Source of the DNA: Nitrincola alkalilacustris
GTDB taxonomy: Bacteria; Pseudomonadota; Gammaproteobacteria; Pseudomonadales; Balneatricaceae
Length of the DNA stretch: 64,000 nt
Direction of reading: 5' to 3'
NCBI RefSeq assembly: GCF_008973755.1
Contig: NZ_WBOM01000002.1
Coordinates: 1 to 64,000 of the forward strand
The translations under genes were made by a program, and so were the position numbers. Shown here one piece after another: positions 18,486 to 27,252 of this stretch. How positions within the stretch are numbered: position 1 is the first letter of the stretch; every line of letters begins with the position of its first letter. Below the pieces are notes generated by a model. It had not been told where the DNA came from. It was given only the letters and a program-made list of their open reading frames with translations, and made no database searches.

Positions 18486-18524
18486 ATCCCTTTTTCCCTT
18501 ATGGATCTCTTGTCCAGGTTACCT

Positions 18525-19064
18525 ATGGCCCAGAAGTCGACAATTTACAAAGCGGTCCTGAATATCTCTGATATGGATCGCGGTTATTATCATGACCACC
18601 ACCTTACCATTGCCTTGCACCCCTCTGAAACCGAAGAGCGGATGATGGTGCGTCTGGTGGCCTTCGCCCTCTTTGCAGATGAGTATCTGGCATTTACGCG
18701 CGGTATCAGCACAGACGATGAACCGGATCTGTGGCAGAAAAGCATGAGTGACGAGATAGAGCTCTGGATTGATCTCGGTGCTCCGGATGAGAAGCGGGTG
18801 CGTAAAGCTTGTGGCCGGAGCAAGAAATCCGTGATCATCCTGTATCATGACCGGCATCTGGTCTGGTGGCAGCAGCACCAGCATCAACTGACCCGCTTCG
18901 ACAATCTTGATATCCTACAGTTCGAAGATAGTGTTGCCGATAAGCTGCTGATCCTGTGTCAGCGCAGCATGCAGTTGCAAGTCTCGATTCAGGACGGTGA
19001 GCTCTGGATCTCGGATGCTGAGCACACGGTGCTGGTCAAGCCTAATAGACTGAAGGGCTATTGA
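18525..19064 (+). CDS. yaeQ: YaeQ family protein
   Basis: A 179-residue cytoplasmic protein that fits YaeQ well: it begins MAQKSTIYKA and carries LNISDMDRGYY, the family signature HPSETEERMMVRLVAFAL, and a PD-(D/E)XK-like arrangement (D in IELWIDLG, then E). Its biological role is not settled. I choose the ATG at 18525 by homology, since the frame stays open upstream to 18453 in sequence that overlaps the gamma-glutamyltransferase start. It is followed 23 bases later by the TAXI gene. Confidence 0.92.
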   Translation: MAQKSTIYKAVLNISDMDRGYYHDHHLTIALHPSETEERMMVRLVAFALFADEYLAFTRGISTDDEPDLWQKSMSDEIELWIDLGAPDEKRVRKACGRSKKSVIILYHDRHLVWWQQHQHQLTRFDNLDILQFEDSVADKLLILCQRSMQLQVSIQDGELWISDAEHTVLVKPNRLKGY

Positions 19065-19087
19065 TCTATCGCGACAGAGGAGGCCGG

Positions 19088-20482
19088 ATGGCAAAGGCAG
19101 AACCGACAATGCAGATGAGCCAGAAAGGGCTCTGGTGGGAACACCTGAAAGTGACATTGCCGATCGTGCTGATACTGGCAGTGGTGGCTTTCATCGCCTG
19201 GCAGTTTGTCGAGCCGGCACCACCGCAGCATGTGCGTTTTGCCACAGGATCTGCAGGTGGAGCCTATGAAAGCCTGGGGCAGCGCTATGCTGCGGACTTT
19301 GCCCGCAATGGAATCTCTCTGGAACCTGTTGCATCGGCAGGTTCAGTGGAGAACTGGCAGCTATTGCTGTCGGAAGAGGTTGATGCCGCCATCGTGCAGG
19401 GCGGTACCGCGCCTACTGGTGCCGGTGATACCCTGCAGGCTGTTGCCAGTGTCGCCTACGAGCCGCTTTTCGTTTTTTACCGTACTGACTCACTGAGCCT
19501 GCCTGCCACACCTGAGCTGACTCAGGCAGAGCGTCTGCAACAGTTGGATGGCCTAAAAGTCGCCACAGGCGGTGAGGGCAGTGGCACTCGTTTACTGGTT
19601 GAGACACTGCTGGCCGAAGCCGGTATGCCGGAAAGTCTGAAAATTGAACAGGTTGCAGTTGGTGGACGTGCCGCTGCCGATGCTCTGCTGCAAGGGGAGA
19701 TTGATGCTGCGGCTTTTGTGATGTCGCCCAGTGCGCCGATGATTCAGGAGTTGCTGTCAGCCCCAGAGCTCAGCTTGATTGATTTTGCACTGGCACAGGC
19801 CTTGTCGTATCGGCTGCCCTATCTGACGCCTGTGACCCTGTATCAGGGGGTAATTGATCCTGCTCAGGATCTGCCACCGCGAGATATTCGCATGGTAGCT
19901 CCGGCCAGCTATCTGGTTGTGCGCAGAGATACCCACCGCTCGGTTGTGCAACTACTGATGGAAGCTGCTAAGTCAGATCAGGGGCAGTCAAATCTGATCA
20001 CCCGTCCAGGGGTATTTCCGTCACTGCTTTACACGGATATTCCAGTAGCTGCTGAGGCTGAGTATTTTTTTGAGCGAGGTCCCAATATTCTGCATCGCCA
20101 CCTGCCCTTCTGGCTGGCTTCGATGGTGGACCGTCTGGTCATTCTGATCATACCTTTGCTGGTGATTCTGATTCCATTGCTGCGTATTGCGCCTCCGGCA
20201 CTGCGCTGGAATATCCGGCGCCGTATCTATCGCTGGTACAGTAAGCTGAAGATCATGGATGCCACCCTGGCGCGCAATGATGTGCCGCTGGAGCTGCTGC
20301 AGAGCGATCTGCGCCTGATCAGAACGCTGGAGGACGAGGTGGGCAAGACCGAAGTGCCGCTCTCCTATATGGAAGAGTTTTACAATCTGCGCCTGCATGT
20401 TTCCTATATCAGGCGTCGATTGGAGGAGCGTATCAGCGAAGCCGATCAGGCGGCTGAGCTGCCCGAGGAGAAGAGCGCATAG
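19088..20482 (+). CDS. Membrane-anchored TAXI-family solute-binding protein
   Basis: A 464-residue protein with an N-terminal membrane anchor (about residues 21-42) and then a TAXI-type binding domain opening VRFATGSAGGAYESLGQRYA, which normally binds carboxylates for TRAP transporters. A second hydrophobic segment (about 345-370) is followed by a basic, helical cytoplasmic tail of about 90 residues with coiled-coil character. No TRAP permease is nearby, so it is an orphan. The ATG at 19088 has AGAGGAGG 5 bases upstream; the longer frame to 19061 lacks such a site. Its end overlaps the convergent diguanylate cyclase gene by 37 bases. Confidence 0.87.
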   Translation: MAKAEPTMQMSQKGLWWEHLKVTLPIVLILAVVAFIAWQFVEPAPPQHVRFATGSAGGAYESLGQRYAADFARNGISLEPVASAGSVENWQLLLSEEVDAAIVQGGTAPTGAGDTLQAVASVAYEPLFVFYRTDSLSLPATPELTQAERLQQLDGLKVATGGEGSGTRLLVETLLAEAGMPESLKIEQVAVGGRAAADALLQGEIDAAAFVMSPSAPMIQELLSAPELSLIDFALAQALSYRLPYLTPVTLYQGVIDPAQDLPPRDIRMVAPASYLVVRRDTHRSVVQLLMEAAKSDQGQSNLITRPGVFPSLLYTDIPVAAEAEYFFERGPNILHRHLPFWLASMVDRLVILIIPLLVILIPLLRIAPPALRWNIRRRIYRWYSKLKIMDATLARNDVPLELLQSDLRLIRTLEDEVGKTEVPLSYMEEFYNLRLHVSYIRRRLEERISEADQAAELPEEKSA

Positions 20483-21546
20483 CGGTTCTTGCCCTGTCGC
20501 TTGGCCTGATACATGGCGCTGTCGGCTTTTTTGATCAGCTCTTCGGCAGTCTGAGCGTCGCTGGTCAGGGCAATGCCCAGACTGGCGGTGACCGACAGTG
20601 AGTTATATTCGTAGGTGAAAGGGACTTTGATCCTGTGGATCAGCTTTTCGGCTACTGCTACAGCCGCCGGTAAACTGGCTTCCTGAAGGATCACCAGGAA
20701 CTCGTCTCCCCCTATGCGAGCCACTGTATCCACCTCCCTGACACTCTGACTCAGCCGGTGCGCTGTTTCAATCAGTATCGCGTCGCCCGCATCATGCCCA
20801 TACTCGTCATTGATCTCCTTGAAGCCATCCAGGTCTATGAATAGCACGGCAGCCATAGAGTTGTTGCGGCGGCTGAAATTGATCGCCTGAGTGATGCGAT
20901 CCTTGCCGACACGCAGGTTGTGCAAGCCTGTCAGATTATCATGGTTGGCCAGGCGACTGATCTCCTGATTCTGCTCTTCCAGCAGACTGATCAATTTCTG
21001 CTGGTACTCTTTCAGATAACTGAAATGGATCATGATCAGCATCAGGGAGAACATGTTGCTGACAATCGCATTGATCCAGGCAACGTGGCTACTGGCAAAT
21101 TGATTGGCTTCCACGGGGGGCTTCAGAGTGCCGGAGTAGAACAGCCAGGCAAAGAGAGTCATGATGGTCACGGCAAACAGCATGTAAAGAATCACCAGGC
21201 GGCTGGTATAGGCGATCATCAGGATAAAACCGGTGATCACGAACCAGATCATGCCATTGCTCAGTAATCCCCAGTTGGCCAGAGCCGCGATGGCAACCGA
21301 GGTACCAATAGTGGCGAGCGTATTGATCTTGAATCTCAGGCTGAGCCTGCGTCTGATGACGGCCATGACAAAGATCAGCAGGCCACAACCGATATACACA
21401 TAGAATGAGAATTGCCAGCCGGAGATAAGGTAGCGTGATAGGGTGGCTGGAACTGCAATGCTTACCAGAAGGGCAGACAGCAACATCAGCCGATTGGCTG
21501 ACTCATCGCGAAAACCTTCCAAATCCTGCCGTGTAAAACGAATCAT
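20446..21546 (-). CDS. Membrane diguanylate cyclase (GGDEF)
   Basis: A 366-residue protein with about six N-terminal membrane helices (residues 20-190), a short coiled coil (about 185-200), and a C-terminal GGDEF domain. The active site GGDEF (about 279-283) is intact, preceded by the inhibitory I-site REVD. It should make cyclic di-GMP from two GTP and be subject to product inhibition. The input signal of the membrane part is unknown. It is convergent with the TAXI gene. Confidence 0.93.
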   Translation of the reverse strand: MIRFTRQDLEGFRDESANRLMLLSALLVSIAVPATLSRYLISGWQFSFYVYIGCGLLIFVMAVIRRRLSLRFKINTLATIGTSVAIAALANWGLLSNGMIWFVITGFILMIAYTSRLVILYMLFAVTIMTLFAWLFYSGTLKPPVEANQFASSHVAWINAIVSNMFSLMLIMIHFSYLKEYQQKLISLLEEQNQEISRLANHDNLTGLHNLRVGKDRITQAINFSRRNNSMAAVLFIDLDGFKEINDEYGHDAGDAILIETAHRLSQSVREVDTVARIGGDEFLVILQEASLPAAVAVAEKLIHRIKVPFTYEYNSLSVTASLGIALTSDAQTAEELIKKADSAMYQAKRQGKNRYALFSSGSSAA

Positions 21547-21803
21547 GGAATCATTTTATCCTGATGTTGCTTATTATTATGATCTGGCGTCAGGCAAAAG
21601 TATGAACATTAGGTACACATTACCGGCAAGTCGATAGCATAACCACTCAAACTGCCTGACATTTTTCGGCAGGTGCCATTGAGTCGGGTCCGGTGTCAGT
21701 CTTGTGGCTTGGTAATATTCAGCTTGTCTGTTTTTTGTGCCATGATTGAAACGGACCACAGGGGGCACTAATCGCCTCAAACTCAGAGACCAGGAGCGTT
21801 ATT

Positions 21804-22232
21804 ATGGAGCATACCCTACCCCCCATGCGGCAACTGACCGATACCCTCAGAGCTTGCGGGCAGCTTCAGGCAGAGGATATTCGAGCTCTGGCAGCGGAAG
21901 GGGTGCGCACGCTGATCTGCAACCGCCCTGATCAGGAGGAGACTGATCAGCCTGCCAGCGAAGAACTGGCCGATCTTGCAAGGCAACTGGGGCTCAATTG
22001 GTATTATCAACCTGTTATCACTGGGCAGGTCACGGATGAGCAGGGAGTCGAGTTCGGAAAAATACTGCAACAGGCTGAAGCTCCGGTTGTGGCTTTCTGT
22101 CGCAGCGGTGCGCGTTGCGGCACCCTCTGGGCCCTCAGTCAGAAGTCAGTGCGCTCTGGTGAAGAACTGGTGGCAGAGCTGAAGCGTGCGGGCTACGAGA
22201 TGCCGGATTTCTTCAAGCGCCTGACCGGCTGA
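21804..22232 (+). CDS. TIGR01244-type small phosphatase/sulfurtransferase-like protein
   Basis: A 142-residue cytoplasmic protein of the DUF442/TIGR01244 (Blh-like) group, with a phosphatase-like P-loop C99-RSGA-R104 that gives the CX5R arrangement of dual-specificity phosphatases. The N-terminal region (QLTDTLRACGQLQAEDIRAL) and TLICNRPDQEE match the family. Homologues are often near sulfide or beta-lactamase-like genes; none is adjacent here. The ATG at 21804 has AGGAG 7 bases upstream. Confidence 0.88.
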   Translation: MEHTLPPMRQLTDTLRACGQLQAEDIRALAAEGVRTLICNRPDQEETDQPASEELADLARQLGLNWYYQPVITGQVTDEQGVEFGKILQQAEAPVVAFCRSGARCGTLWALSQKSVRSGEELVAELKRAGYEMPDFFKRLTG

Positions 22233-22538
22233 ACCCGCGCTGGTAATTGTTGTTTCGCCAAGAATAGTTAACGTGTAAAGTTTTTCTTTCGATGTTGGCT
22301 CCACAGTGGCATTCTGTCAGGGGCTGTCATGGGTTATGTGCCGAGCTCGAAGTGAACTGTGATGTGATAGTGGTTGCCTGCCATATGATGGGGCAATCAG
22401 CCAACTCTCGGTTTGCTTTTGCACCAGTATGGGTCTGGATGACTTTCAAAAGCGTTAGGCTGGCGCTTCGTGCAAAAATCTCAAAGCCGTTTATAGTTCA
22501 ATGATTCCATTAAAAGATGGTTAACAAGGGGAAAGGGT
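22233..22538 (+). other. 306-bp leader region of the nucleoside ABC operon with a structured-RNA candidate
   Basis: No gene is supported here; a 70-codon open frame (22292-22504) has no ribosome-binding site. A 7-bp perfect inverted repeat (GTTGGCT 22294-22300, AGCCAAC 22399-22405) encloses about 98 bases. Inside it, TTGCC (22374-22378) pairs with GGCAA (22392-22396), and CCAT pairs with ATGG across an ATG loop. This could be a structured 5' leader of the transporter mRNA. It does not match a riboswitch class I recognise. Confidence 0.35.
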
Positions 22539-24065
22539 ATGCGCAAGCCGCTGCTGTGCCTGGACGGGTTGACTAAAGCCTACCCGGGTGTACTGGCTAA
22601 TGACGATGTATCATTTGAGATCGGCGAAGGACAGGTTCACGCTCTTTTGGGTGAAAATGGCGCAGGCAAATCCACTTTGGTCAAAATGATTTATGGATTG
22701 GTTAAGCCAGATACAGGCCAGATGACATTGCGTGGTCAGCCCTATACCCCTGCACAGCCATCAGAGGCACGTTTGAATGGAGTAGCCATGGTGTTTCAGC
22801 ATTTCAGCCTGTTCGACGCGCTCGATGTGGCCGAAAATGTGGCCCTTGGCATGGAAAATCCACCCGCCTTGCGCGATCTGGCACGACGTATCCGTGATGT
22901 CTCTGAGGAGTATGGCTTGCCCTTGGACCCTTCGCGCCTGGTGGGAGACCTGTCCGCAGGTGAGCGCCAGCGCGTCGAGATCGTGCGCTGTCTGCTGCAG
23001 GATCCAAAGCTCCTGATCATGGATGAGCCGACATCCGTTCTGACTCCGCAAGAAGTTGATGTGCTGTTTCACACGTTACGAAAACTGTCAGCCGAGGGTA
23101 CAGCCATTCTGTATATCTCGCATAAACTTGATGAAATCCGCGCGCTTTGTGACGAAGCTACGATTCTCCGCGGAGGGCGTAAGGTCGCTACCTGTGACCC
23201 GCGTGAAAAATCGTCCCGCGAGCTGGCAGAGTTGATGGTTGGACAAGTCCTGTCCCCGCCCGAGCGCGCAGAGCGGATCCTGGGTGAAGTGGTCTTGCAG
23301 GTGGATAAGCTTTCGCTTGCCTCGAACAATCCCTTTGGAACCTCGCTGAAAGATATCTCTTTCACACTGCGTGCAGGAGAGGTCCTGGGTATCGCGGGAG
23401 TGGCCGGAAATGGGCAGGATGAATTATTGCTGATGCTTTCAGGCGAGCTGCCAGCGTCTGCAGAACAAGTGAAACTGAAGGGGCAGCCGATTGGTCATCT
23501 GGGCCCTAATGCACGCCGCAGCCTGGGCCTGGTGGCTGCACCCGAGGAGCGACTTGGCCATGCAGCCGCACCGGATATGAGCCTGACTGAAAATGCGCTT
23601 CTATCAGGTGCCGAGCGCAAGGGATTGACGAAATATGGTTTCATCGACTGGCATGCTACAGACGCTTTCGCTCGCGAAATCATTGCACGCTTTGATGTGC
23701 GCACTCCCGGTCCACATGTGCTGGCGCGCGCGCTTTCGGGGGGCAACTTGCAAAAATATGTGATCGGTCGTGAAATCGAACTTGACCCCGATGTGATCAT
23801 TGTCAACCAGCCTACCTGGGGAGTAGATGCAGCCGCTGCAGCGTTTATCCGTCAGGCCTTGTTGGATCTCGCGAGCAAGGGGGCGGCTGTGCTGGTGATC
23901 AGCCAGGATCTGGATGAACTGCTTGAAGTTGCCGAGAGTTTCGCAGCTTTGAATGAGGGGCGGCTGACAGCTGTTCGTCCCGCCAAGGGGCTGAGTGTGG
24001 AGGAAATAGGTCTGATGATGGGGGGGGCACATGACATGCATCCAGCGCATGAGGGTATGGCATGA
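22539..24065 (+). CDS. BMP-type nucleoside ABC importer, tandem ATPase
   Basis: A 508-residue ATPase with two nucleotide-binding domains. The first has Walker A GENGAGKST (about residue 38), signature LSAGERQRVEI and Walker B LLIMDEPTSVL. The second has a degenerate P-loop (GVAGNGQDE) but a clear signature LSGGNLQKYVIGREI, as usual in the RbsA/YufO family. With two permeases and a BMP-family binding protein it forms a purine-nucleoside or deoxynucleoside importer. The stop overlaps the next start by 4 bases (ATGA). An AAGGGGAAAGGG purine run precedes the ATG. Confidence 0.92.
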   Translation: MRKPLLCLDGLTKAYPGVLANDDVSFEIGEGQVHALLGENGAGKSTLVKMIYGLVKPDTGQMTLRGQPYTPAQPSEARLNGVAMVFQHFSLFDALDVAENVALGMENPPALRDLARRIRDVSEEYGLPLDPSRLVGDLSAGERQRVEIVRCLLQDPKLLIMDEPTSVLTPQEVDVLFHTLRKLSAEGTAILYISHKLDEIRALCDEATILRGGRKVATCDPREKSSRELAELMVGQVLSPPERAERILGEVVLQVDKLSLASNNPFGTSLKDISFTLRAGEVLGIAGVAGNGQDELLLMLSGELPASAEQVKLKGQPIGHLGPNARRSLGLVAAPEERLGHAAAPDMSLTENALLSGAERKGLTKYGFIDWHATDAFAREIIARFDVRTPGPHVLARALSGGNLQKYVIGREIELDPDVIIVNQPTWGVDAAAAAFIRQALLDLASKGAAVLVISQDLDELLEVAESFAALNEGRLTAVRPAKGLSVEEIGLMMGGAHDMHPAHEGMA

Positions 24066-25147
24066 TCCGGCTTGAGAAACGCAAGGAACCGTCGAAATTC
24101 TGGCGTATTGCCAATCCATTTCTGGCAGTGGCGCTGACCATGCTGGCTGGCGCAGTCATGTTTGCAATCCTGGGCAAAGACCCGATTGTTGCCATACGAC
24201 TGATCTTTTTCGACCCGATTTTCTCGGAAACCTTCGGTAGCTACTCGCGTCCACAACTGCTGATTAAATCCGCTCCCCTGATCCTGATTGCAGTGGGATT
24301 GGCAATCGGGTTCAAGGCCAATATCTGGAATATTGGAGCAGAGGGGCAATACATCATCGGTGCACTGTTTGGTGCAGGTGTGGCACTGGCCTTCTTTCCT
24401 GCACCTGGGTGGTACATTTTTCCGCTGATGGTCGTGGCAGGAGCTTTTGGGGGATTCTTATGGGCAATGATTCCGGCCATTTTGAAAACGCGTTTTAATA
24501 CCAATGAAATTCTAGTCTCCTTGTTGCTGGTCTATGTGGCGGAAAAAATTCTGGCGGCGATGGCGCTGGGTCTGATGCGGAACCCGGACATCCCGGGTTT
24601 TCCCGGCTCTCGTGACCTGCGTCGTTATGAGGCAGCCCATAACGCTGAAATTTTTGCAAACACGGGTATCCACTGGGGGGTTGTTGCGGCCCTGATTGCA
24701 GTGATATTTGCCTATGCGATGATGACGCGGCATATGCTGGGCTATCACGTTCGGCTTGCGGGTCAGGCGCCGCGCGCAGCTCGCTTTGGTGGAGTTTCGC
24801 CAGCACGACTGGTGGTGATCTGCCTGGGTATCTCCGGCGCACTTGCTGGGCTGGCGGGTATGTTCGAGGTGTCCGGCCCTGGTGGACAAGTGCGGATTGA
24901 GTTTGCTTCGGGTTATGGGTTTACCGCGATCATAGTGGCTTTTCTGGGCCGCTTGAATCCTATCGGCATTGTTCTTGCAGGGTTGTTATTAGGACTTACC
25001 TATATTGGCGGTGAACTCAGTCAAATGATGCTGCAATTACCCAGTGCTTCGATTCAGGTGTTTCAAGGGATGCTGCTGTTCTTCCTGCTGGCGCTGGATT
25101 TCCAGACCAATTACCGATTGCGGCTGACAAGGGGTGCACGCGCATGA
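24062..25147 (+). CDS. Nucleoside ABC importer permease 1
   Basis: A 361-residue inner-membrane permease of the BPD_transp_2 family, the larger of the two permeases in such systems, with about nine or ten hydrophobic segments. The motif GFKANIWNIGAEGQYIIGAL near residue 80 is typical of YufP-like permeases. It is coupled by 4-base overlaps to the ATPase gene before it and the second permease after it. Confidence 0.92.
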   Translation: MIRLEKRKEPSKFWRIANPFLAVALTMLAGAVMFAILGKDPIVAIRLIFFDPIFSETFGSYSRPQLLIKSAPLILIAVGLAIGFKANIWNIGAEGQYIIGALFGAGVALAFFPAPGWYIFPLMVVAGAFGGFLWAMIPAILKTRFNTNEILVSLLLVYVAEKILAAMALGLMRNPDIPGFPGSRDLRRYEAAHNAEIFANTGIHWGVVAALIAVIFAYAMMTRHMLGYHVRLAGQAPRAARFGGVSPARLVVICLGISGALAGLAGMFEVSGPGGQVRIEFASGYGFTAIIVAFLGRLNPIGIVLAGLLLGLTYIGGELSQMMLQLPSASIQVFQGMLLFFLLALDFQTNYRLRLTRGARA

Positions 25148-26076
25148 TGATTGGATCGATCAATATTGCTGTTCTGCTGGCCGCACTGATGGTTGCGGCT
25201 ACGCCAATTCTTCTAGCCGCCATTGGCGAACTGGTGGTGGAAAAGGCGGGGGTTCTGAACCTTGGTGTTGAGGGGATGATGATCATGGGCGCTTGTGTGG
25301 GCTTCATTATAGCCGTCAACACCGGCAGCCCACTCATAGGGTTTATGGGAGCTGCCTTGGGCGGGATGGGGCTGTCGCTTCTGTTTGCACTGCTGACACA
25401 GGCATTGATGACCAATCAAGTGGCATCAGGGCTCGCTCTGACACTGTTTGGGCTTGGATTTTCCGCCCTGCTGGGCCAGAAGTATGTCGGCATCACGCCG
25501 CCACGCACGCCGAAGCTGGATCTGGGGCCGCTGTCAGAGATCCCTTTTCTGGGCCGTGCGCTGTTTTCACATGACATCATGGTCTATCTGACCATCGCAT
25601 TGGTTGCGGCTGTGTGGTGGTTTCTGAAGTATGCTCGTGCGGGCATGATATTGCGTGCGGTTGGCGAGAATCATGATGCTGCCCATGCGCTGGGCTATCA
25701 TGTGAAACGAGTCCGCGTGCTGGCGATCATGTTTGGCGGTGCCTGTGCTGGACTGGGTGGTGCTTATCTGTCACTGATTCGCGTGCCGCAGTGGACCGAG
25801 GGTATGACTGTGGGCATAGGCTGGATCGCATTGGCGCTGGTGGTGTTTGCAAGCTGGAGGCCATGGCGTGCGATGGCGGGTGCCTATCTGTTTGGCGGAG
25901 TGGTGGTCTTACAACTGAATTTACAGGCGGCAGGTGTCAAGATACCGGTTGAGTACCTATCGATGTCGCCCTATCTGATAACGATTGCTGTACTTGTGTT
26001 TATTTCGTCGGGCAAGGCGCGAGGGTCACTGAATGCACCCGGATCGCTGAACCGGCCTTTTCACGCCTCAAACTGA
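25144..26076 (+). CDS. Nucleoside ABC importer permease 2
   Basis: A 310-residue permease of the YufQ type with about eight hydrophobic segments and the motif EKAGVLNLGVEGMMIMGA near residue 31, which marks this family. It pairs with the larger permease. Two ATG codons stand in tandem (25144 and 25147); the first gives a 4-base overlap with the preceding stop. The binding-protein gene follows after 33 bases. Confidence 0.92.
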   Translation: MMIGSINIAVLLAALMVAATPILLAAIGELVVEKAGVLNLGVEGMMIMGACVGFIIAVNTGSPLIGFMGAALGGMGLSLLFALLTQALMTNQVASGLALTLFGLGFSALLGQKYVGITPPRTPKLDLGPLSEIPFLGRALFSHDIMVYLTIALVAAVWWFLKYARAGMILRAVGENHDAAHALGYHVKRVRVLAIMFGGACAGLGGAYLSLIRVPQWTEGMTVGIGWIALALVVFASWRPWRAMAGAYLFGGVVVLQLNLQAAGVKIPVEYLSMSPYLITIAVLVFISSGKARGSLNAPGSLNRPFHASN

Positions 26077-26109
26077 GGCATTATGCTGTCATTAGGGAGA
26101 GCTAGACTC

Positions 26110-27174
26110 ATGAAAAAACTGCTGACTGTCGGTGTACTGTGTGCGGCGCTTGCTGCACCTGTCCTTGCTGACACAACCAAGGTCGGATTCGTCTATATCG
26201 GCCCTGTGGGCGACCACGGCTGGACTTACACACACGATTTGGCGCGCAAAGCGGTGGAGGCTGAATTTGGTGACGCAGTACAGACAAGCTATGTCGAGAA
26301 CGTTGGTTACGGTGCAGATGCCGAGCGCGTGATGACACAGATGGCGCTGTCGGGCACTAACCTTATCTTTGCCACCTCCTTCGGCTATGGCCCGGATGTG
26401 AACACCGTGGCAGCGCGATTCCCGAACGTCGCCTTTGAACATGCGACTGGCTACATTCAGGAAGCTGATAATGTCAGTCTGTATAATGCACGCTTCTATG
26501 AAGGTCGTGCGGTAATCGGTCATATCGCTGGCAGGATGACTCAGACGAATAAGGTTGGCTATATCGCTTCCTTCCCGATCCCTGAAGTTATCATGGGCAT
26601 CAACTCTGCCTATCTGCATGCGAAAGCGGTGAATCCTGATGTCGAGTTCAATGTGGTCTGGGTTTACAGCTGGTATGATCCTGCCCAGGAAGCGGCTGCT
26701 GCCGAGGCTCTGATAGAGCAGGGTGCCGATGTGTTGATGCAGCACACCGACTCAACCGCTCCGCTGACAGTGGCTCAGGATGCAGGCATCATGGCGTTCG
26801 GACAGGCATCTGATATGTCTGCTTTCGCGCCTGAATCACACTTGACCGGTATTACAGATGTCTGGGCACCCTATTACATTGACCGTGTGCGCGCTGTTAA
26901 AGAGGGCACCTGGAAAGCTGGGAATGTCTGGCACGGTATTGTCGACGGCATGGTTGGATTCGCGCCGATGAGTGAGCGCATTCCTGAAGATGTTCGCGCT
27001 GAAGCGGAAGGGATGATCGCTGCAATTGCTGCGGGTGAATACCATCCTTTCACTGGCCCGATCAACAAACAAGACGGCACGCCTTGGTTGGCTGAGGGTG
27101 AAACTGCACCGGATGGTGACCTGCTATCCAAGGATTTCTATGTCGAAGGTATCACTTCTGACATCCCGAACTGA
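26110..27174 (+). CDS. BMP-family periplasmic nucleoside-binding protein
   Basis: A 354-residue secreted binding protein with a signal peptide (cleavage after VLA near residue 20) and the BMP/PnrA-type beginning TKVGFVYIGPVGDHGWTYTHD. The loop residues in FATSFGYG and MQHTDSTAP fit nucleoside-binding members, but the ligand is not certain. I choose the ATG at 26110, with GGGAGAG 8 bases upstream; a frame from 26083 would spoil the signal peptide. It is the last gene of the operon and is followed by a strong terminator. Confidence 0.92.
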   Translation: MKKLLTVGVLCAALAAPVLADTTKVGFVYIGPVGDHGWTYTHDLARKAVEAEFGDAVQTSYVENVGYGADAERVMTQMALSGTNLIFATSFGYGPDVNTVAARFPNVAFEHATGYIQEADNVSLYNARFYEGRAVIGHIAGRMTQTNKVGYIASFPIPEVIMGINSAYLHAKAVNPDVEFNVVWVYSWYDPAQEAAAAEALIEQGADVLMQHTDSTAPLTVAQDAGIMAFGQASDMSAFAPESHLTGITDVWAPYYIDRVRAVKEGTWKAGNVWHGIVDGMVGFAPMSERIPEDVRAEAEGMIAAIAAGEYHPFTGPINKQDGTPWLAEGETAPDGDLLSKDFYVEGITSDIPN

Positions 27175-27197
27175 TCTTTTTTGATCTTTTAAAATAC

Positions 27198-27228
27198 AAA
27201 GCCCCCGGAATTATCCGAGGGCTTTTTT
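27198..27228 (+). terminator. Terminator shared by convergent nucleoside importer and agcS genes
   Basis: AAGCCCCCGG and CCGAGGGCTT form a 10-bp stem with one mismatch around an AATTAT loop, followed by six T on the plus strand. On the minus strand the stem is followed by TTTGTATTTT, so it may also end the agcS transcript. Confidence 0.88.
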
Positions 27229-27252
27229 GCTTATGTCTGATCAGTATCAGAT

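Noticed and set aside
22430-22490. Sigma-54 promoter before the nucleoside importer (TGGCGCTTCGTGC)
   Set aside because: The GG to GC spacing is 8 bases, not the 10 required.
22292-22504. 70-codon open frame before the nucleoside importer
   Set aside because: No ribosome-binding site, no recognisable protein features, and it lies in the candidate structured leader.
22539-27174. Nucleoside importer cluster as recent horizontal transfer
   Set aside because: Codon use looks slightly different by eye, but there are no mobility genes, direct repeats or sharp composition edges to support it.
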